Source: Pseudorasbora parva (taxonomy: Eukaryota; Chordata; Actinopteri; Cypriniformes; Gobionidae). From it: 64,000 nucleotides of DNA. Below the pieces are notes generated by a model. The model was not told the DNA's origin and ran no database searches. It saw only the letters and a program-made list of their open reading frames with translations. Shown piece by piece: positions 33,501-44,830 of the stretch. How positions within the stretch are numbered: position 1 is the stretch's first letter; the number at the start of each line of letters is the position of its first letter. Made by a program: the position numbers and the translations under genes. Location of the stretch: positions 38,111,492 to 38,175,491 of the forward strand of contig NC_090188.1 in assembly GCF_024679245.1 (NCBI RefSeq), written 5' to 3'.

Positions 33501-34908
33501 CGGCATCCGCACATAACGACCCCAATAACGCCGAAAAGGCGGGCCAATTCGTCCCCAGAATTAGCGGATGCCGGAGGTGGGGACTAACCGCCACCTCAAC
33601 ATTATGCTTTTTCCCCCTAAACTGTATCGTGACTGGGACAACCGGATATTCCACCACATCCCCGTGCACACACCGCACCTTAACCATGCGGCTTGTATCC
33701 AATGCCCCAGGCTGCATCAGGCTTTGATGGATCGAGGTTTGGTTACATCCTGAATCCACCAAGGCCTGATATGTACCCCCCTTGATACTTACAGGAATTT
33801 GGTACTCTCCTGCTTGATCGGGGGTGGTCCGCTGGACGTCCGGGATCCGGATCATTGTCCCGATGTCCATCCTCGGACATCGGTCCACAAAATGATCCGG
33901 ATCACCGCACCGCCAGCAGGCCAGCCCAGGCTTACCCGCCACCCCTGCGGCGGGGAGTGGGTTGGAGGATGAGCGCGGAAAGGGGGCGGAACCAGAGCCA
34001 TTGTCACCACCAGCCCCCAGTGGCCCCGCCTTTCTGGGCGGGACCCGCGAACTCCCAGACGGTCCAAGGCCCATCCCACCCCGGCCTCTGGGGGGGACGC
34101 GAGGAGGGCCTGGAGGGCGGGACCTGGGGAGAGGGACAGGTCGAGAGAGAGAGAGAGAGGGGGGAGAGAGAGAGGGAGAAGTTAGTGGGGGTTCGCCGAC
34201 CCCCGGGCACGCCACCAGGTGGTCCTCCGCCAGGTGGATGGCCGTCTCCAGCGACGTGGGCCGGTGGCACTGGACCCACTCGGCGGTCTTCCGGGGAAGC
34301 CGAGTGATGAACTGCTCCAGCACCACCAGATCGACAACATGGTCCACGTCGCTGCCGCCGGCCAGCAGCCATCTGCGGCACTCGTCCCGGAGCTGTTGGG
34401 CCAAGGCGAAGGGTCGACCGGCCTCACCCCACTCCAGGGAGCGGAAACGCTGGCGGTGTTGTTCTGGGGTCCGGCCGACCCGCTGAAGTATGGCCCGCTT
34501 CAGGTCGTCGTAGTCCAGGAGGTTCGCGACCGGTAGATGTTGCGCGGCCGCCTGGGCTTCGCCGGATAGAAGGGGGATGAGGCGCACCGGCCACTGTGCC
34601 CGGGGCCACCCGCAGGCCTCCGCGGCCTTCTGGAACAAATCGACGAAGGCCTCCGGGTCGTCTTCCGGCCCCATTTTCTGCAGGGGCACGTGCACCGGTG
34701 CGCTGGCCCGCCCAGCGGCCTCGGCGCGAACCTCCCGGTCCATCCAGCTCCGGAACCGCTCGCGGTCCTCTTGCTGGCCTTGGACGATCGCCTCGAAGCG
34801 GCGCTCCTGTTCAGTCCGAAGGTCCAGCAATGCCTGATGGTGTTCCTGGTGGAGGACCGCGAGGGAGTTGATGATATCCGCAAATGGCGAGGCGGAGGGC
34901 GTTGTCAT
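30529..34908 (-). CDS. gag-pol: Gag-Pol polyprotein of a Gmr1-like retrotransposon
   Basis: One frame of 1459 codons from the ATG at 34908; the frame is open further up into the LTR, but this is the first Met after the primer site and gives the MTTPSASPF start. Domains in order: SCAN-like capsid, about residues 78-235; a C-X2-C-X4-H-X4-C zinc knuckle, 331-344; aspartic protease with DSG at 385; integrase HHCC zinc site, about 587-627, and DDE core with Asp656, Asp715 and Glu751 (35 residues between the last two); a GPF module near 890; reverse transcriptase with YLDD at 1154-1157; RNase H from about 1300, with Asp1305 and Asp1371. Integrase before reverse transcriptase is the reverse of ordinary Ty3/gypsy order. 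No frameshift or stop separates gag from pol. The last 20 or so residues read into the 3' LTR. All catalytic residues I checked are present. Confidence 0.95.
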   Translation of the reverse strand: MTTPSASPFADIINSLAVLHQEHHQALLDLRTEQERRFEAIVQGQQEDRERFRSWMDREVRAEAAGRASAPVHVPLQKMGPEDDPEAFVDLFQKAAEACGWPRAQWPVRLIPLLSGEAQAAAQHLPVANLLDYDDLKRAILQRVGRTPEQHRQRFRSLEWGEAGRPFALAQQLRDECRRWLLAGGSDVDHVVDLVVLEQFITRLPRKTAEWVQCHRPTSLETAIHLAEDHLVACPGVGEPPLTSPSLSPPSLSLSRPVPLPRSRPPGPPRVPPRGRGGMGLGPSGSSRVPPRKAGPLGAGGDNGSGSAPFPRSSSNPLPAAGVAGKPGLACWRCGDPDHFVDRCPRMDIGTMIRIPDVQRTTPDQAGEYQIPVSIKGGTYQALVDSGCNQTSIHQSLMQPGALDTSRMVKVRCVHGDVVEYPVVPVTIQFRGKKHNVEVAVSPHLRHPLILGTNWPAFSALLGSLCADAAWGNKARNGAVRVQVGETDTGPLGTASGEPSGVERLILSDRDDFPLEQSQDETLKHAFQQVRTIDGQSLQPALPVTYPYFAIIKDRLYRVTQDAQTKVDTTQLLVPKSRREMLFQAAHSNPMAGHLGQEATLNRLMTRFFWPGIHDNVRRWCASCPECQLVNPLAAPKAPLRPLPLMQVPFERIAMDLIGPLERSARGHRFALVIVDYATRYPEAVALRNISAKSVADALFRLISRVGIPKEILTDQGTAFMSRTLSELYGLLGIKSIRTSVYHPQTDGLVERFNRTLKSMIRKFVQEDTKNWDRWLEPLLFAVREVPQASTGFSPFELLYGRQPRGVLDVLRETWEEGPSLAKNEIQYVMDLRTKLHTLGRLSRENLLQAQDRQSRSYNRGTKLRKFTPGEKVLVLLPTSSSKLMSKWQGPFEVARQIGELDYEVIRSDRNGARQIYHLNLLKKWNEVESVLLATVIGGEDDLGPEASIKAQSVALAPGGDHLSPLQLADLSKLQAEFADVFSPLPGRTDLIQHHIETEPGVVVRSRPYRLPEHKKKVVQDELGAMLDMGVIEESNSDWASPIVLVPKTDGSVRFCVDYRKVNAVSKFDAYPMPRVDELFDRLGTARFYSTLDLTKGYWQIPLSPLSKEKTAFTTPFGLHQFVTLPFGLFGAPATFQRLMDRILRPHAAYAAAYLDDIVIYSHDWQRHMQHVRAVLRSLRRAGLTANPKKCAIGRVEVRYLGFHLGHGQVRPQIDKTAAIATCPRPKTKKEVRQFLGLAGYYRRFIPNYSDLTSPLTDLTRKGLPDTVQWTEPCQQAFTQVKAALCGGPLLQSPDFSLPFLLQTDASDRGLGAVLAQEVEGGERPVLYISRKLSKREAKYSTIEKECLAIRWAVLTLRYYLLGREFTLCSDHAPLQWLHRMKDTNARITRWYLALQPFKFKVVHRPGAQMAVADFLSRNGGGGLQAGRLPGLSRAVGVCGKGGVVQRGLQRERGPRDER
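30595..30606 (-). promoter_or_regulatory. Polypurine tract
   Basis: On the minus strand GGCGGTGGGGGTA lies directly before the 3' LTR, the expected place for plus-strand DNA priming. A 12-G run (30640-30651 on +, as C) lies slightly upstream, inside the reading frame. Confidence 0.6.
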
Positions 34909-34932
34909 GGCGGCGGCGCTGTCCTGCTTCCT

Positions 34933-34950
34933 TCCCGGGTTTCGGCACCA
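34933..34950 (-). promoter_or_regulatory. Primer-binding site complementary to tRNA-Phe
   Basis: TGGTGCCGAAACCCGGGA on the minus strand starts one nucleotide after the 5' LTR. It is complementary over 18 nt to the 3' end, including CCA, of vertebrate tRNA-Phe(GAA) as I recall that sequence. It would prime minus-strand DNA synthesis. Confidence 0.8.
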
Positions 34951-34951
34951 G

Positions 34952-35320
34952 TGTAACAAGTTCGATAGAGTAAGGAAGGAAGAGGACACGGGGGTCGGCA
35001 GGACTGTTGATGCTTTTTATTTTCAAACTCAATCTCAACGTGCACACTTCAGTGTGTGTCTGTTTTCTCATATGCTCAGTCTCAGTTTCACTTCCGGGTC
35101 ACGCACTTCCGGGTTCCGGATAACTCAGGGTCTCGCATCAACAGTCCGACTCTCTCTCTTCCTGGTCTCCGGTTCCGCTGGTGTTTTATCCCGTCTCCGC
35201 GCTCATTACTAGAACAAGAGACAGGTGTTATTAATCTGCGTCCAACCCACTCACTTACCGCTCGTCCCGCGGCCCTCTCTCCCGCTGCAGACCTCGCTGA
35301 ACCACGCCCCCCTTGCCACA
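34952..35320 (-). repeat. 5' LTR (369 bp)
   Basis: Same ends as the 3' LTR and carrying the 32 bp that the other lacks, including a second ACTTCCGGGT. A GATAAAAC TATA-like motif lies in the first half and AATAAA (TTTATT at 35016-35021 on +) near the end, consistent with U3-R-U5. Transcription would run leftwards from here. Confidence 0.95.
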
Positions 35321-35325
35321 ATAAT

Positions 35326-36305
35326 TAAGAGTCTTAATCACTAAAGTCTCCCACCACCAACCTACTGGTAAACCTTGCAATATACTTTCTAGAATCCTTT
35401 TCCTTTTCAGATTTTGCTTTTATATAAAATCCTCCTGGAAACATCAGTGAAATGAGATTCACCTTTCTTTGTCTAAACAGAGGCATGTTCCCTGTTCACG
35501 TAGATTTGCTTGCATTTGTGTGGGCAGCTTCATGACCACACAAGTCCGCAGGTGTACTAAAAATGAATCATGCAGGGTTGGTGGTTTGAAGTCATTGAAG
35601 TCTCTCCTCTTTGCTTGAAATGCAAATGTTGGCCTCCCCATGCTCTTCGATACAAGCCAGCAGGAGGTCTGGGGCAAGAGGACTATGACCCCTTTAAAAG
35701 CACATGCTTTGTGCCGGCTGTTCTGAGGTCAGCTGTCTGCTTTGGTGACAGAGCGGTTCAGCATTAGTATTCACCTGAGCGCTGACGCTACCTGTCAGAT
35801 GAAGGGCCTCACATCTGGGGAAAACAACTAAAACAACGGCACCTCGTGGACGGATATGTTTCCTCAGTGAATCGATTTTTCCTTTAAATGCTCTGCTAGA
35901 CCCGAACAGTGTGGGAAATCTGCTCAGATCAACACTCCTCTAAGGTGAAAGAGTAGAAGATCACATTAACATGATCTGACTTACTGATGTGACTCTAAAA
36001 TGGGATAAGAGGGGGAAAAAACAGGAGGAGAAATTAGAACACTTCAATTTCTGTTTATTCACTGTCCACATAATCTGCACACATTTACCAATGAGTTTCT
36101 CAATGACTGTTGGCCAGGTCTCAGTACACTCTTATTGATGCCACAATTAACTACACAAACATTCTGCCTGCTGAAGCCCCTTTGGCATTGAGGCGTACAG
36201 CACCCTTGACTGCCATCTGCTGCTGAGTTTCTCTCCATGACATATTGTGTTCAGGCCTCTTTTTGAATCTTTCTGTTTAAATGCCATTTGTGTAGTTCTT
36301 CTCTT
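35326..36305. other. Intergenic DNA, nothing recognised
   Basis: Flank of the retrotransposon insertion. Frames of 65-72 codons in both directions lack domains. Confidence 0.35.
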
Positions 36306-36307
36306 TT

Positions 36308-38239
<1,932 letters not shown>

Positions 38240-38736
38240 ATTTTACCATTGCCAGCATCAACTTCAGAAAACTATCATCACATAGACCCGAGGTCTCTAG
38301 TGCTAGAGATGAGTTTGCTCACCTCCTCTGCTGTCTCCCTAATCCCAACAGCATTCCAACACTCCAGACGATCAGCGAACGCGTCGCGTCGCGTCGGGAT
38401 TCCTGAGGATTACCCGGCGTGCCCCGCGGGAAAGATGGCGCTGAACGGGAGAAGATGGAGATAAACTTTATCTGAAATCTGGAAGAGCGGTTATCCACAC
38501 CTGCGATCCGTGGTAACACTTCAACTCCTCAACGAGCGACACCGGCGAGAGGACGCAGGATCGACGCTCGCTCTCGGCGGCGCGAGCGGAGCGATTTGAG
38601 CGGCCGTTAGCCAAGAGTGTTAGCCAGCGAGGAGAAGAAGGAAAAGCGGGCAAAGTTTATTCAGTTTGAGCAAGAGTCGAGACTGATCTACGCGGAACTC
38701 TGGGTTTAACTGCGGAAAATTCACTAGTGGCAGCAG
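38240..38736 (+). promoter_or_regulatory. CpG island with candidate non-coding first exon
   Basis: CpG dinucleotides are dense from about 38375 to 38720 (GCGAACGCGTCGCGTCGCG, GGCGGCGCGAGCGGAGCG), in sharp contrast to the surrounding AT-rich DNA. The segment ends CAGCAG followed by GTAAGAAG at 38737, a good splice donor. No long frame crosses it, so the exon would be 5' UTR. There is no TATA box at an obvious position, as is usual for CpG-island promoters; the transcription start is not defined. Transposon termini are not visible around it. I cannot name the gene; any coding exon must lie to the right, possibly beyond the window. Confidence 0.5.
38435..38464 (+). CDS. Candidate upstream ORF (9 codons) in the first exon
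   Basis: ATG in the context GGAAAGATGGCG, with purine at -3 and G at +4, is followed by nine codons (MALNGRRWR) and TAA. If the surrounding exon is a 5' UTR, this would be a strong-context uORF able to lower translation of the main frame. Its reality depends on the exon call. Confidence 0.25.
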   Translation: MALNGRRWR

Positions 38737-39828
38737 GTAAGAAGTTCATGAATATATACCATCGTAAGAGTAGTTAATTTTGCTCATGTGACGTTACTAT
38801 CAAATCTTATTTTCATATATTGTTGATAAACGCGGCCAGTCGCCGTTGAGATGAACTGATAAACACACCCTGTATAGTGCTGTGTTTAATCTCAACATCA
38901 AGCCAGACCTGTAAAATGCTTCCCGATCTACATATCCTCAAGGCACTGATCGAATAGCAGATTAGAGAAGGTTACTATTCTTAAAAGTGTCGATGTCAGG
39001 TGTTTTACGCGGATTTATTCAGTCATGGCCACGGACAGGCGAAAATAATCCCTTCGGCAATACAATCTGTGTAATGTGTGTTCTCCCTTCACATGGTTCG
39101 TGATTTAAACATACACATTTTTAATTTTTAAATGCCTTTTTGCTGTTCTGATCAGATATACTCATTATTAACAGATCCGGTTGTGCAACCGATCCTGTTA
39201 CGCGGTCTTCTTTAATAACTCGACCGTTTAGCGGCTTGATCTATGATGATGTCCTAAAGCGATGGGGATTAACGTTTTATTCACGTGTCCTAACATGAAA
39301 TAGTATAACTTGGCGGAATGCTACTAGGAGGAAAAAACGATGCGATATTTCGACGCATAGGCTACTCTGAGTTTATGCTGAAATAACTCGTCCATCATGG
39401 ACACACACACACACACAGGTAACCTGCGGTTATCAACCCTCCGGCTGTCACGAGCCTTACATCTTGCTTGACGATTAATTGTCATACAAATAATTGCGAT
39501 TGATGATTTAATTGTGTGGCTTGCTTGTTAATGTCGCTTGCAGCTTCAGGAAGTCATTTATTCACATCATTCTAGGTTTTTAATTAAAGTTTCCATGAAA
39601 TATTTTTTTTTTGGTGGGTTGGTATTTAAATATGATAGCATATCGGTTATCTATAAGCCATTGTGCTCCAAAACAATGACAAAATTTGCTTTTTTAGAAG
39701 ATGTAAGCATTCAAAACTTAGTCTCTCACTTCCACCAATATGGATAAATGGTTTTGATGACATCACTTTGCACATCAGATTTTCTGTCCAATCAAATGCT
39801 CTCTAGAATATGAAGCCCCACCCCCTAC
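38737..39828. other. Candidate start of intron 1, nothing further recognised
   Basis: Unremarkable sequence after the donor, with a short (CA)n near 39401. No acceptor-exon pair convincing enough to call. Confidence 0.35.
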
Positions 39829-39836
39829 ATTATAAC

Positions 39837-41492
39837 CAGGGCTTGACATTAGGTGTGTTCGACATCGGCTGCGGCTGGATGCATGCGATCGGCAAGAGTA
39901 GCCGAGTGCAGGCGGGGAGGAGCTGCAAACGGAGACGTGAAGTCGGACACTTTCTGCTTCCCGTGGTGACGCTTGCACTGCGTTTGCAAACTTTATCACA
40001 GCTGAAGTTAAATAAATGCAATATTTCTCAAATACACAGATGTTTCAAATGATATTTTCATTCAATACTTTATGTACTGTTTAATAAAGCGTCTATTTGG
40101 ACAAGATTAATGTTCAACATATAAACATACACTATCAATGAAGTGTTGTCCGCGGTTTTTATCAGTTTTAGTTTGATAAACATGATGATATAACAAATCG
40201 TGGCTACACGAAAAGAGGTTTTACTGTTATAAATAAATAATTTGGAGCATTAGCATAACGTAAGGTTTTAGAATAAACACGAAACGCACGTGTTTGCTGT
40301 CATGCGGTGAATCGGCCAATCGTGGATCAGCTGTGTCGTCATCAGAGCTCTTGCATCCACCTGCAGTCCCCCTTGAGAATCTGCAGCGGCTGCATCAGCC
40401 GGCTACTCTCGAATCGCTCTCGCGGTACTTTGTTGACATACGTCACAGACACGTGAAGTCGGCGCTGTCTCAAGTCGGACAACATTTCTAACCGGCATGC
40501 AGTGCTTCAAGTCAGCCGCCGATCGGTCTGCGCATCGCTAGGTGAAGTCGAACAAGCCTAATAACACCCGCCAAATGCGGACCCGTAGATTTCAGCTGTG
40601 GCGGGTACGGCAGCCACTCCCACTAGCCACTTTGGCTGGTTGAATATAATTTACAGCTAAATGAAATGCCAAGACTGTCGTATCACAAAATTGGCTACCA
40701 TTCAACTACAATTCTTTATACTTAGTGAAGGCGAGATAGGCGGAATCGCGCTGAATGACACACAACAAAACCGCTCTCTCGCGTGCGTGCTCTCTCTCTC
40801 TCTCTCTCTCGTGCGCACTCTGTCGCACGCGTGATCAGTTCTCAAATACACGCGCACACTGATGTCAAAATGTCCATCGCATGAACACTGTCAGTTATGG
40901 CTTAAGTGTACGTAAACAGGTGGGTAATAACTGGATATGTGTCACAAATATTACATCCATGCATTCAGCAGCCCAATTAAATACCTGTCTGTCATTAATG
41001 TTAATCAAACAACTACAGATGTTAAATAAATAAATAGGTATTAGTATCTGAATTTTTATTTTGTTTATATTAACTATTGTTTTTGTAATTTGCTTAGGGT
41101 ATTTTTTTAAATTATATATATATATATATATCCTAACTAAAATAACTCATAGCCTATCATATTACATTTCTCACATGAACCTATTATATTCTATTATAAT
41201 CTATTATATTGCCCACCCCTTGCCCACCTGCACATTCCAGCTGATATATAATGTTGTCTTGATTTGGGGGGGTCACTTTGCATTTGAAAGTTTGAAAGGG
41301 TTTTAAATCTTCTAAATCAAGTAAAATGATTCAAAGTCAAATAATTTACACATGCCAAAGTCAACTTTAAACATATACAATGTAATTTCCAAATAGCAAA
41401 ATTGTGGCCAGTGAAAATGCTGAGTGGCTAGTAACTTTGGAAAACCACTAGCCACGGTGGCTGGTGAGCAAAAAAGTTAATGTCAACCCCTG
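39837..41492. mobile_element. hAT element, 1656 bp, with perfect 8-bp TSD
   Basis: It begins CAGGGCTTGACATTA and ends TAATGTCAACCCCTG, and the octamer ATTATAAC is repeated exactly (39829-39836 and 41493-41500). GGCTGGTGAGC and CACTAGCCAC motifs lie near the right end, and CACTAGCCACTTTGGCTGG near 40610. It is non-autonomous: no transposase frame was found. Another element is nested close to its left end. (CT)n occurs near 40788-40810 and (AT)n near 41111. Confidence 0.85.
39851..40562. mobile_element. TIR element nested in the hAT element
   Basis: Within the hAT element, TTAGGTGTGTTCGACATCGG at the left and AAGTCGAACAAGCCTAA at the right form a TIR (GGYTTGTTCGACNTC type). The hAT consensus sequence resumes with CACCCGCCAAATGCGG immediately after. 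The TSD could not be settled because TTA/TAA and AT solutions both fit. It is CpG-rich and non-coding, with subterminal GATGCATGCGATCGG and CGATCGGTCTGCGCATC mirroring each other. Confidence 0.65.
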
Positions 41493-41501
41493 ATTATAAC
41501 T

Positions 41502-42055
41502 GTGCTGCGTTCCAGTTCATTTTTAATATGCCCTTCACTCGCGAACTTCCCTCCGTGTCGTTCACTCAGATGTGCGCCATTGCTTGCGTTGCATGCGTGT
41601 CCACTACAGGCGGAACCTTTGCAATGGACTGAACTGGAACGCCCTAAGCCCTTGATCTCTTGGAATCCATTATGGAGTGTATTTATTATTTTTTTCCCTT
41701 TATGGAATTGTTTAATGCAACATTCTATATGTATATGTGTATTTAGATTGTTTTAAATGTTTTGAAAAATATTTTAAATATCATAGAGTTGTTTGTGGTG
41801 GGGTAAATTAAACGCGATATGCGGTGACGTCACAATCGCGTTGCATTGTGGTATATGAAGCTGCCTGAAGTGTACATGTGATGTAGACTCGCTCCCTCGG
41901 TCAAAATCAAGAGAGCAAGGGTCTGTCCGTATAAACTTTCCTTGTCCACTTCATGAAGTGGAACGCACTTCAAAATGGTGGCGGGGATTCCCCCGAGGGG
42001 AAGTGCTTAGGGAAGCTCACAAGTGCGTGTCTAAAAGTGGAGTGGAACGCAGCAC
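41502..42055. mobile_element. TIR element, 554 bp, abutting the hAT element
   Basis: Ends GTGCTGCGTTCCAGTTCA and, inverted on the right, GTGCTGCGTTCCACTCCA. Further subterminal blocks mirror each other (CACTCGCGAACTTCCCT, GGGGAAGTGCTTAGGGAAG). A CTG trinucleotide on both sides could be the TSD. The element starts within a few bases of the hAT TSD. Confidence 0.65.
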
Positions 42056-42585
42056 TGGACTCTGAAGCTGGGGCTGAAAATGGTCACTTGTTCACACATT
42101 TACTGTTTTCTACATGGTGAATGGCACATAGTGCGCTAGGGGATTTATCAGACAGTGTAAATATGCTTTCCATTGGAGTGAATAAAGTCTGGTTTAGTGT
42201 CACGTGAAGCGTGCGCACAATCTGGTCTAGTCCAGAGTCTCAAAAGCTCAGAGCGGATCATATGTCGCAGACCAGAATAACATATCAGACACATTTAAAT
42301 TCTGTACAGAATGCTGTATTTTAAAGCAATATGGAGGAGAAACGGTTAGAGATTAGGAGGAAACTGCGGCTTTACAGAGATCAGCAGCTCGGGCTGAGCT
42401 GTGATATAAACTTAACGCTATTGCATCCACTTGTGGTCATCTTTTAATTCATTTGTGACAAAGCCAACCTAAATAGTATATTTTATTATTAACATATTTC
42501 TGCCATAATGGTTTACTTTAACGTGTAATTTTAAAGGGACAGTGTATCAAAAAACGTATTGTAGTTCCAAACTTAAAATACTTTT
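42056..42585. other. Intergenic or intronic DNA, nothing recognised
   Basis: No exon or bounded repeat supported. Confidence 0.35.
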
Positions 42586-43240
42586 AAAGGGTTAGTTCAC
42601 CCAAAAATGAAAATTCTCTCATTAATTACTCACCTTCATGTCGTTCGACACCCGTAAGACCTCCGTTCATCTTTGGAAGACAGATGAAGATATTTTTGTT
42701 GAGATCCGATGGCTCAGAAAGGCCTTCATTGACACCAATGTCATTTCCTCTCTCAAGACCCATAAAGGCACTAAAGACGTCGTTACAAAGCCCATCTCAC
42801 TACAGCGGCTCTACTATCATTTTATGAAGACACAAGAATAGTTTTTGTGCGCAAAAAACAACAACTAAATAACGACTTATATAAGTGATTGATAGGTGAT
42901 GGGCCGATTTGAAAACAAAGATTCGAACGGTTATGAAGTGAATCGATTCAGGATTCGGATCGCCAATGTCACGTGATATCAGCAGTTTGACACGTGATCC
43001 GAATCATGAATCAATACGCTGATTCATAACCGTTCGAATCTTTGTTTTGATATCGGCCCATCACTATAAAAGTCGTTATTTAGTTTTTTTAACTATTCTC
43101 ATCGCTTCATAGGAAATGACATTGGTGTCAATGAAGGCCTTTCTGAGCCATCGGATCTCAACACTAATATCTTCATTTGTGTTCTGAAGATGAACGGAGG
43201 TCTGACGGGTGTCGGAATGACATGAGGGTGAGTAATTAAT
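42586..43240 (+). mobile_element. GGGTTAGTTCACCC-family repeat, both halves
   Basis: Starts AAAGGGTTAGTTCACCC and runs through GATTCGAACGGTTATGAAG to a centre near 42980-43000, after which the same sequence returns in inverse order (TTCATAACCGTTCGAATC, GACATTGGTGTCAATGAAGG) until about 43240, where the final GGTGAACTAACCC is missing. This shows the family is a long foldback; the two fragments at 26905-27636 represent only its second half. Confidence 0.75.
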
Positions 43241-43319
43241 AAGAAAAGATCAAAGAACGGCAAAAAAGTAAGATGTGTTTGGAGTTTTGCCGACTGGATA
43301 CGGCAAAAGTTTAATCTGT

Positions 43320-43492
43320 CTACTAACGCCACTTCACCTTCTTCATTGCTCTGGTTGGTTGTAGCGCTATCCTATCGCATGCAGAGGGAGTTTGAAGGAC
43401 CAAACCGTTTATCCCGCCTCTCTGATTGAGCCCTGTCTATGATGAGTTTCCAGACCAAACATCTTGATGTGGGTCTGGCTTGTCAGGCTAAG
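43320..43492. mobile_element. Interspersed repeat terminus (GGTCTGGCTTGTCAGGCT)
   Basis: The end GATGTGGGTCTGGCTTG followed by TCAGGCTA is a terminus I recall from many fish loci. The opposite end was not found. Treated as a truncated MITE. Confidence 0.4.
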
Positions 43493-44151
43493 TTTGACGT
43501 ATAATGGTCAAAAAACATTTTCCATTACATAAACATTGAAATGAAGTGAAACCAGAGCGCTTTGCGTTCACTTGTAGACTTGTTGATACATCAGCATTTA
43601 AAAATGTATGTAGCCAGATGCAAATCTTTTTTTGGCCGTGTACATTGTGTTCAAACACAGAATGACATCATTTTATTTCATGGCAGATATACAGTATACA
43701 TCTGTAGCATATTTACTGTAGCAAAGTGAGTGCGCACAAATCACAAATCGTTATCACAAATACCTATTTAACTCAATAGCAGTGTAGCGCAAATTTTTGA
43801 TCAATGTACTTTTTGTGATCAATATTATCAATCTTTAAATATTCTAAAAATGTGTTATGATCTGTGCCATTTAAGAAATACAACTGAAGTTCATATCTAC
43901 TTATAGTAAAAGTAATCAAAAATGGTTTATTTGGTCGAGTTGTATGAGTGTCTTGAATATATATGCGGTAAAATGCTATCTTTAGAGTTCATCTGGTTTA
44001 ATTGTATGCGATAATGTTCAGTTTTACAGTTTTGCAACGTAATGCACAGGTCTATTTCAGTAGCTGTAGTGTTGATATAAGGTTGGAGCGTCACTAATCC
44101 AGCTCTGTTTAAAGTAGATCAGCATCCTAATGTCATTGACTTCTCTGACGC
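43493..44151. other. Intergenic or intronic DNA, nothing recognised
   Basis: No supported feature. Confidence 0.3.
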
Positions 44152-44334
44152 TGTCTCAATCCTGGTGAGCTGCCTACCTGGACAGCATGTTTCGGGCAGT
44201 GTAGGGTTGTTAGGGTCACTTCTGCGCACAGAAGTGAATGGGCAAGACGCTTCTGTTTGCATATTACTCAAAGTACTACCATGCTAGCGTTGGTCCTCTT
44301 TTTGTTAGTGTAGGCAGCTCACTAGTGTGAGACA
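44152..44334. mobile_element. Short TIR element, 183 bp
   Basis: TGTCTCAATCCTGGTGAGC with TGCCTAC on the left and GTAGGCAGCTCACTAGTGTG with AGACA on the right form an imperfect inverted repeat of about 25 bp. No clear TSD. Confidence 0.45.
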
Positions 44335-44830
44335 AAGTCTCTGTGTTGGATGCCTCTCAGGGGAGGTCGAATGAACCGCAGTGTTTCAGTGTGTAATGCT
44401 TGCTTGATATGACAGCCTAGCTGCTCCCATACCTCCTCCCTTTTTATTGAGTGCACTTAAAGTGAGTTGATAAGTCATACATGCCTCAGCATTACTTACA
44501 GATGGGTTATGTCGATAAACAATTAGCAAAGTGCCGTTTGTTAAGAGCTGAACATGCTGCTGATCAGGGTTAAATGTTGGTCTTTATTGGGATTGTACAA
44601 CTAGCTAATTCAATGTAATTCTGGATATTGCAAATTTCATCTGGTCAATCCCGGGTTATTAATAATTGGTGTTATGGCTCCAGAAGATTAAATGTTGATG
44701 TTAAAGGGCTCTAGACTCATTCTTCTCACTGGTCTCTCTGGTGCGACTGTCTTTCTCAGTTGGTCGCACAAATGTAAAGTTTTGTGGCACCCTTGTTTTT
44801 ATATTAATCATAATGACCTTGTATGTTGAT
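44335..44830. other. Intergenic or intronic DNA, nothing recognised
   Basis: No supported feature. Confidence 0.3.

Larger units (their letters stand above)
30258..35320 (-). mobile_element. Complete Gmr1-like Ty3/gypsy retrotransposon
   Basis: A 5063-bp element flanked by the 5-bp TSD ATAAT (30253-30257 and 35321-35325). It has two LTRs with TG...CA ends, a tRNA-Phe primer site next to the 5' LTR, a G-rich polypurine tract next to the 3' LTR, and a single uninterrupted gag-pol frame. Apart from one 32-bp length difference I saw no substitutions between the LTRs, so insertion was recent. The pol order is protease, integrase, reverse transcriptase, RNase H, as in the Gmr1-like group. It disrupts no recognised host gene. 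Confidence 0.96.

Noticed and set aside
30360..35328. Plus-strand and off-frame ORFs of 60-179 codons over the retrotransposon
   Set aside because: They are shadows of the GC-rich gag-pol frame and LTRs and contain no recognised domain.
42638..42841. 67-codon frame with counterparts near 27059 and 43099 as a gene family
   Set aside because: All lie inside the abundant GGGTTAGTTCACCC-family repeat.
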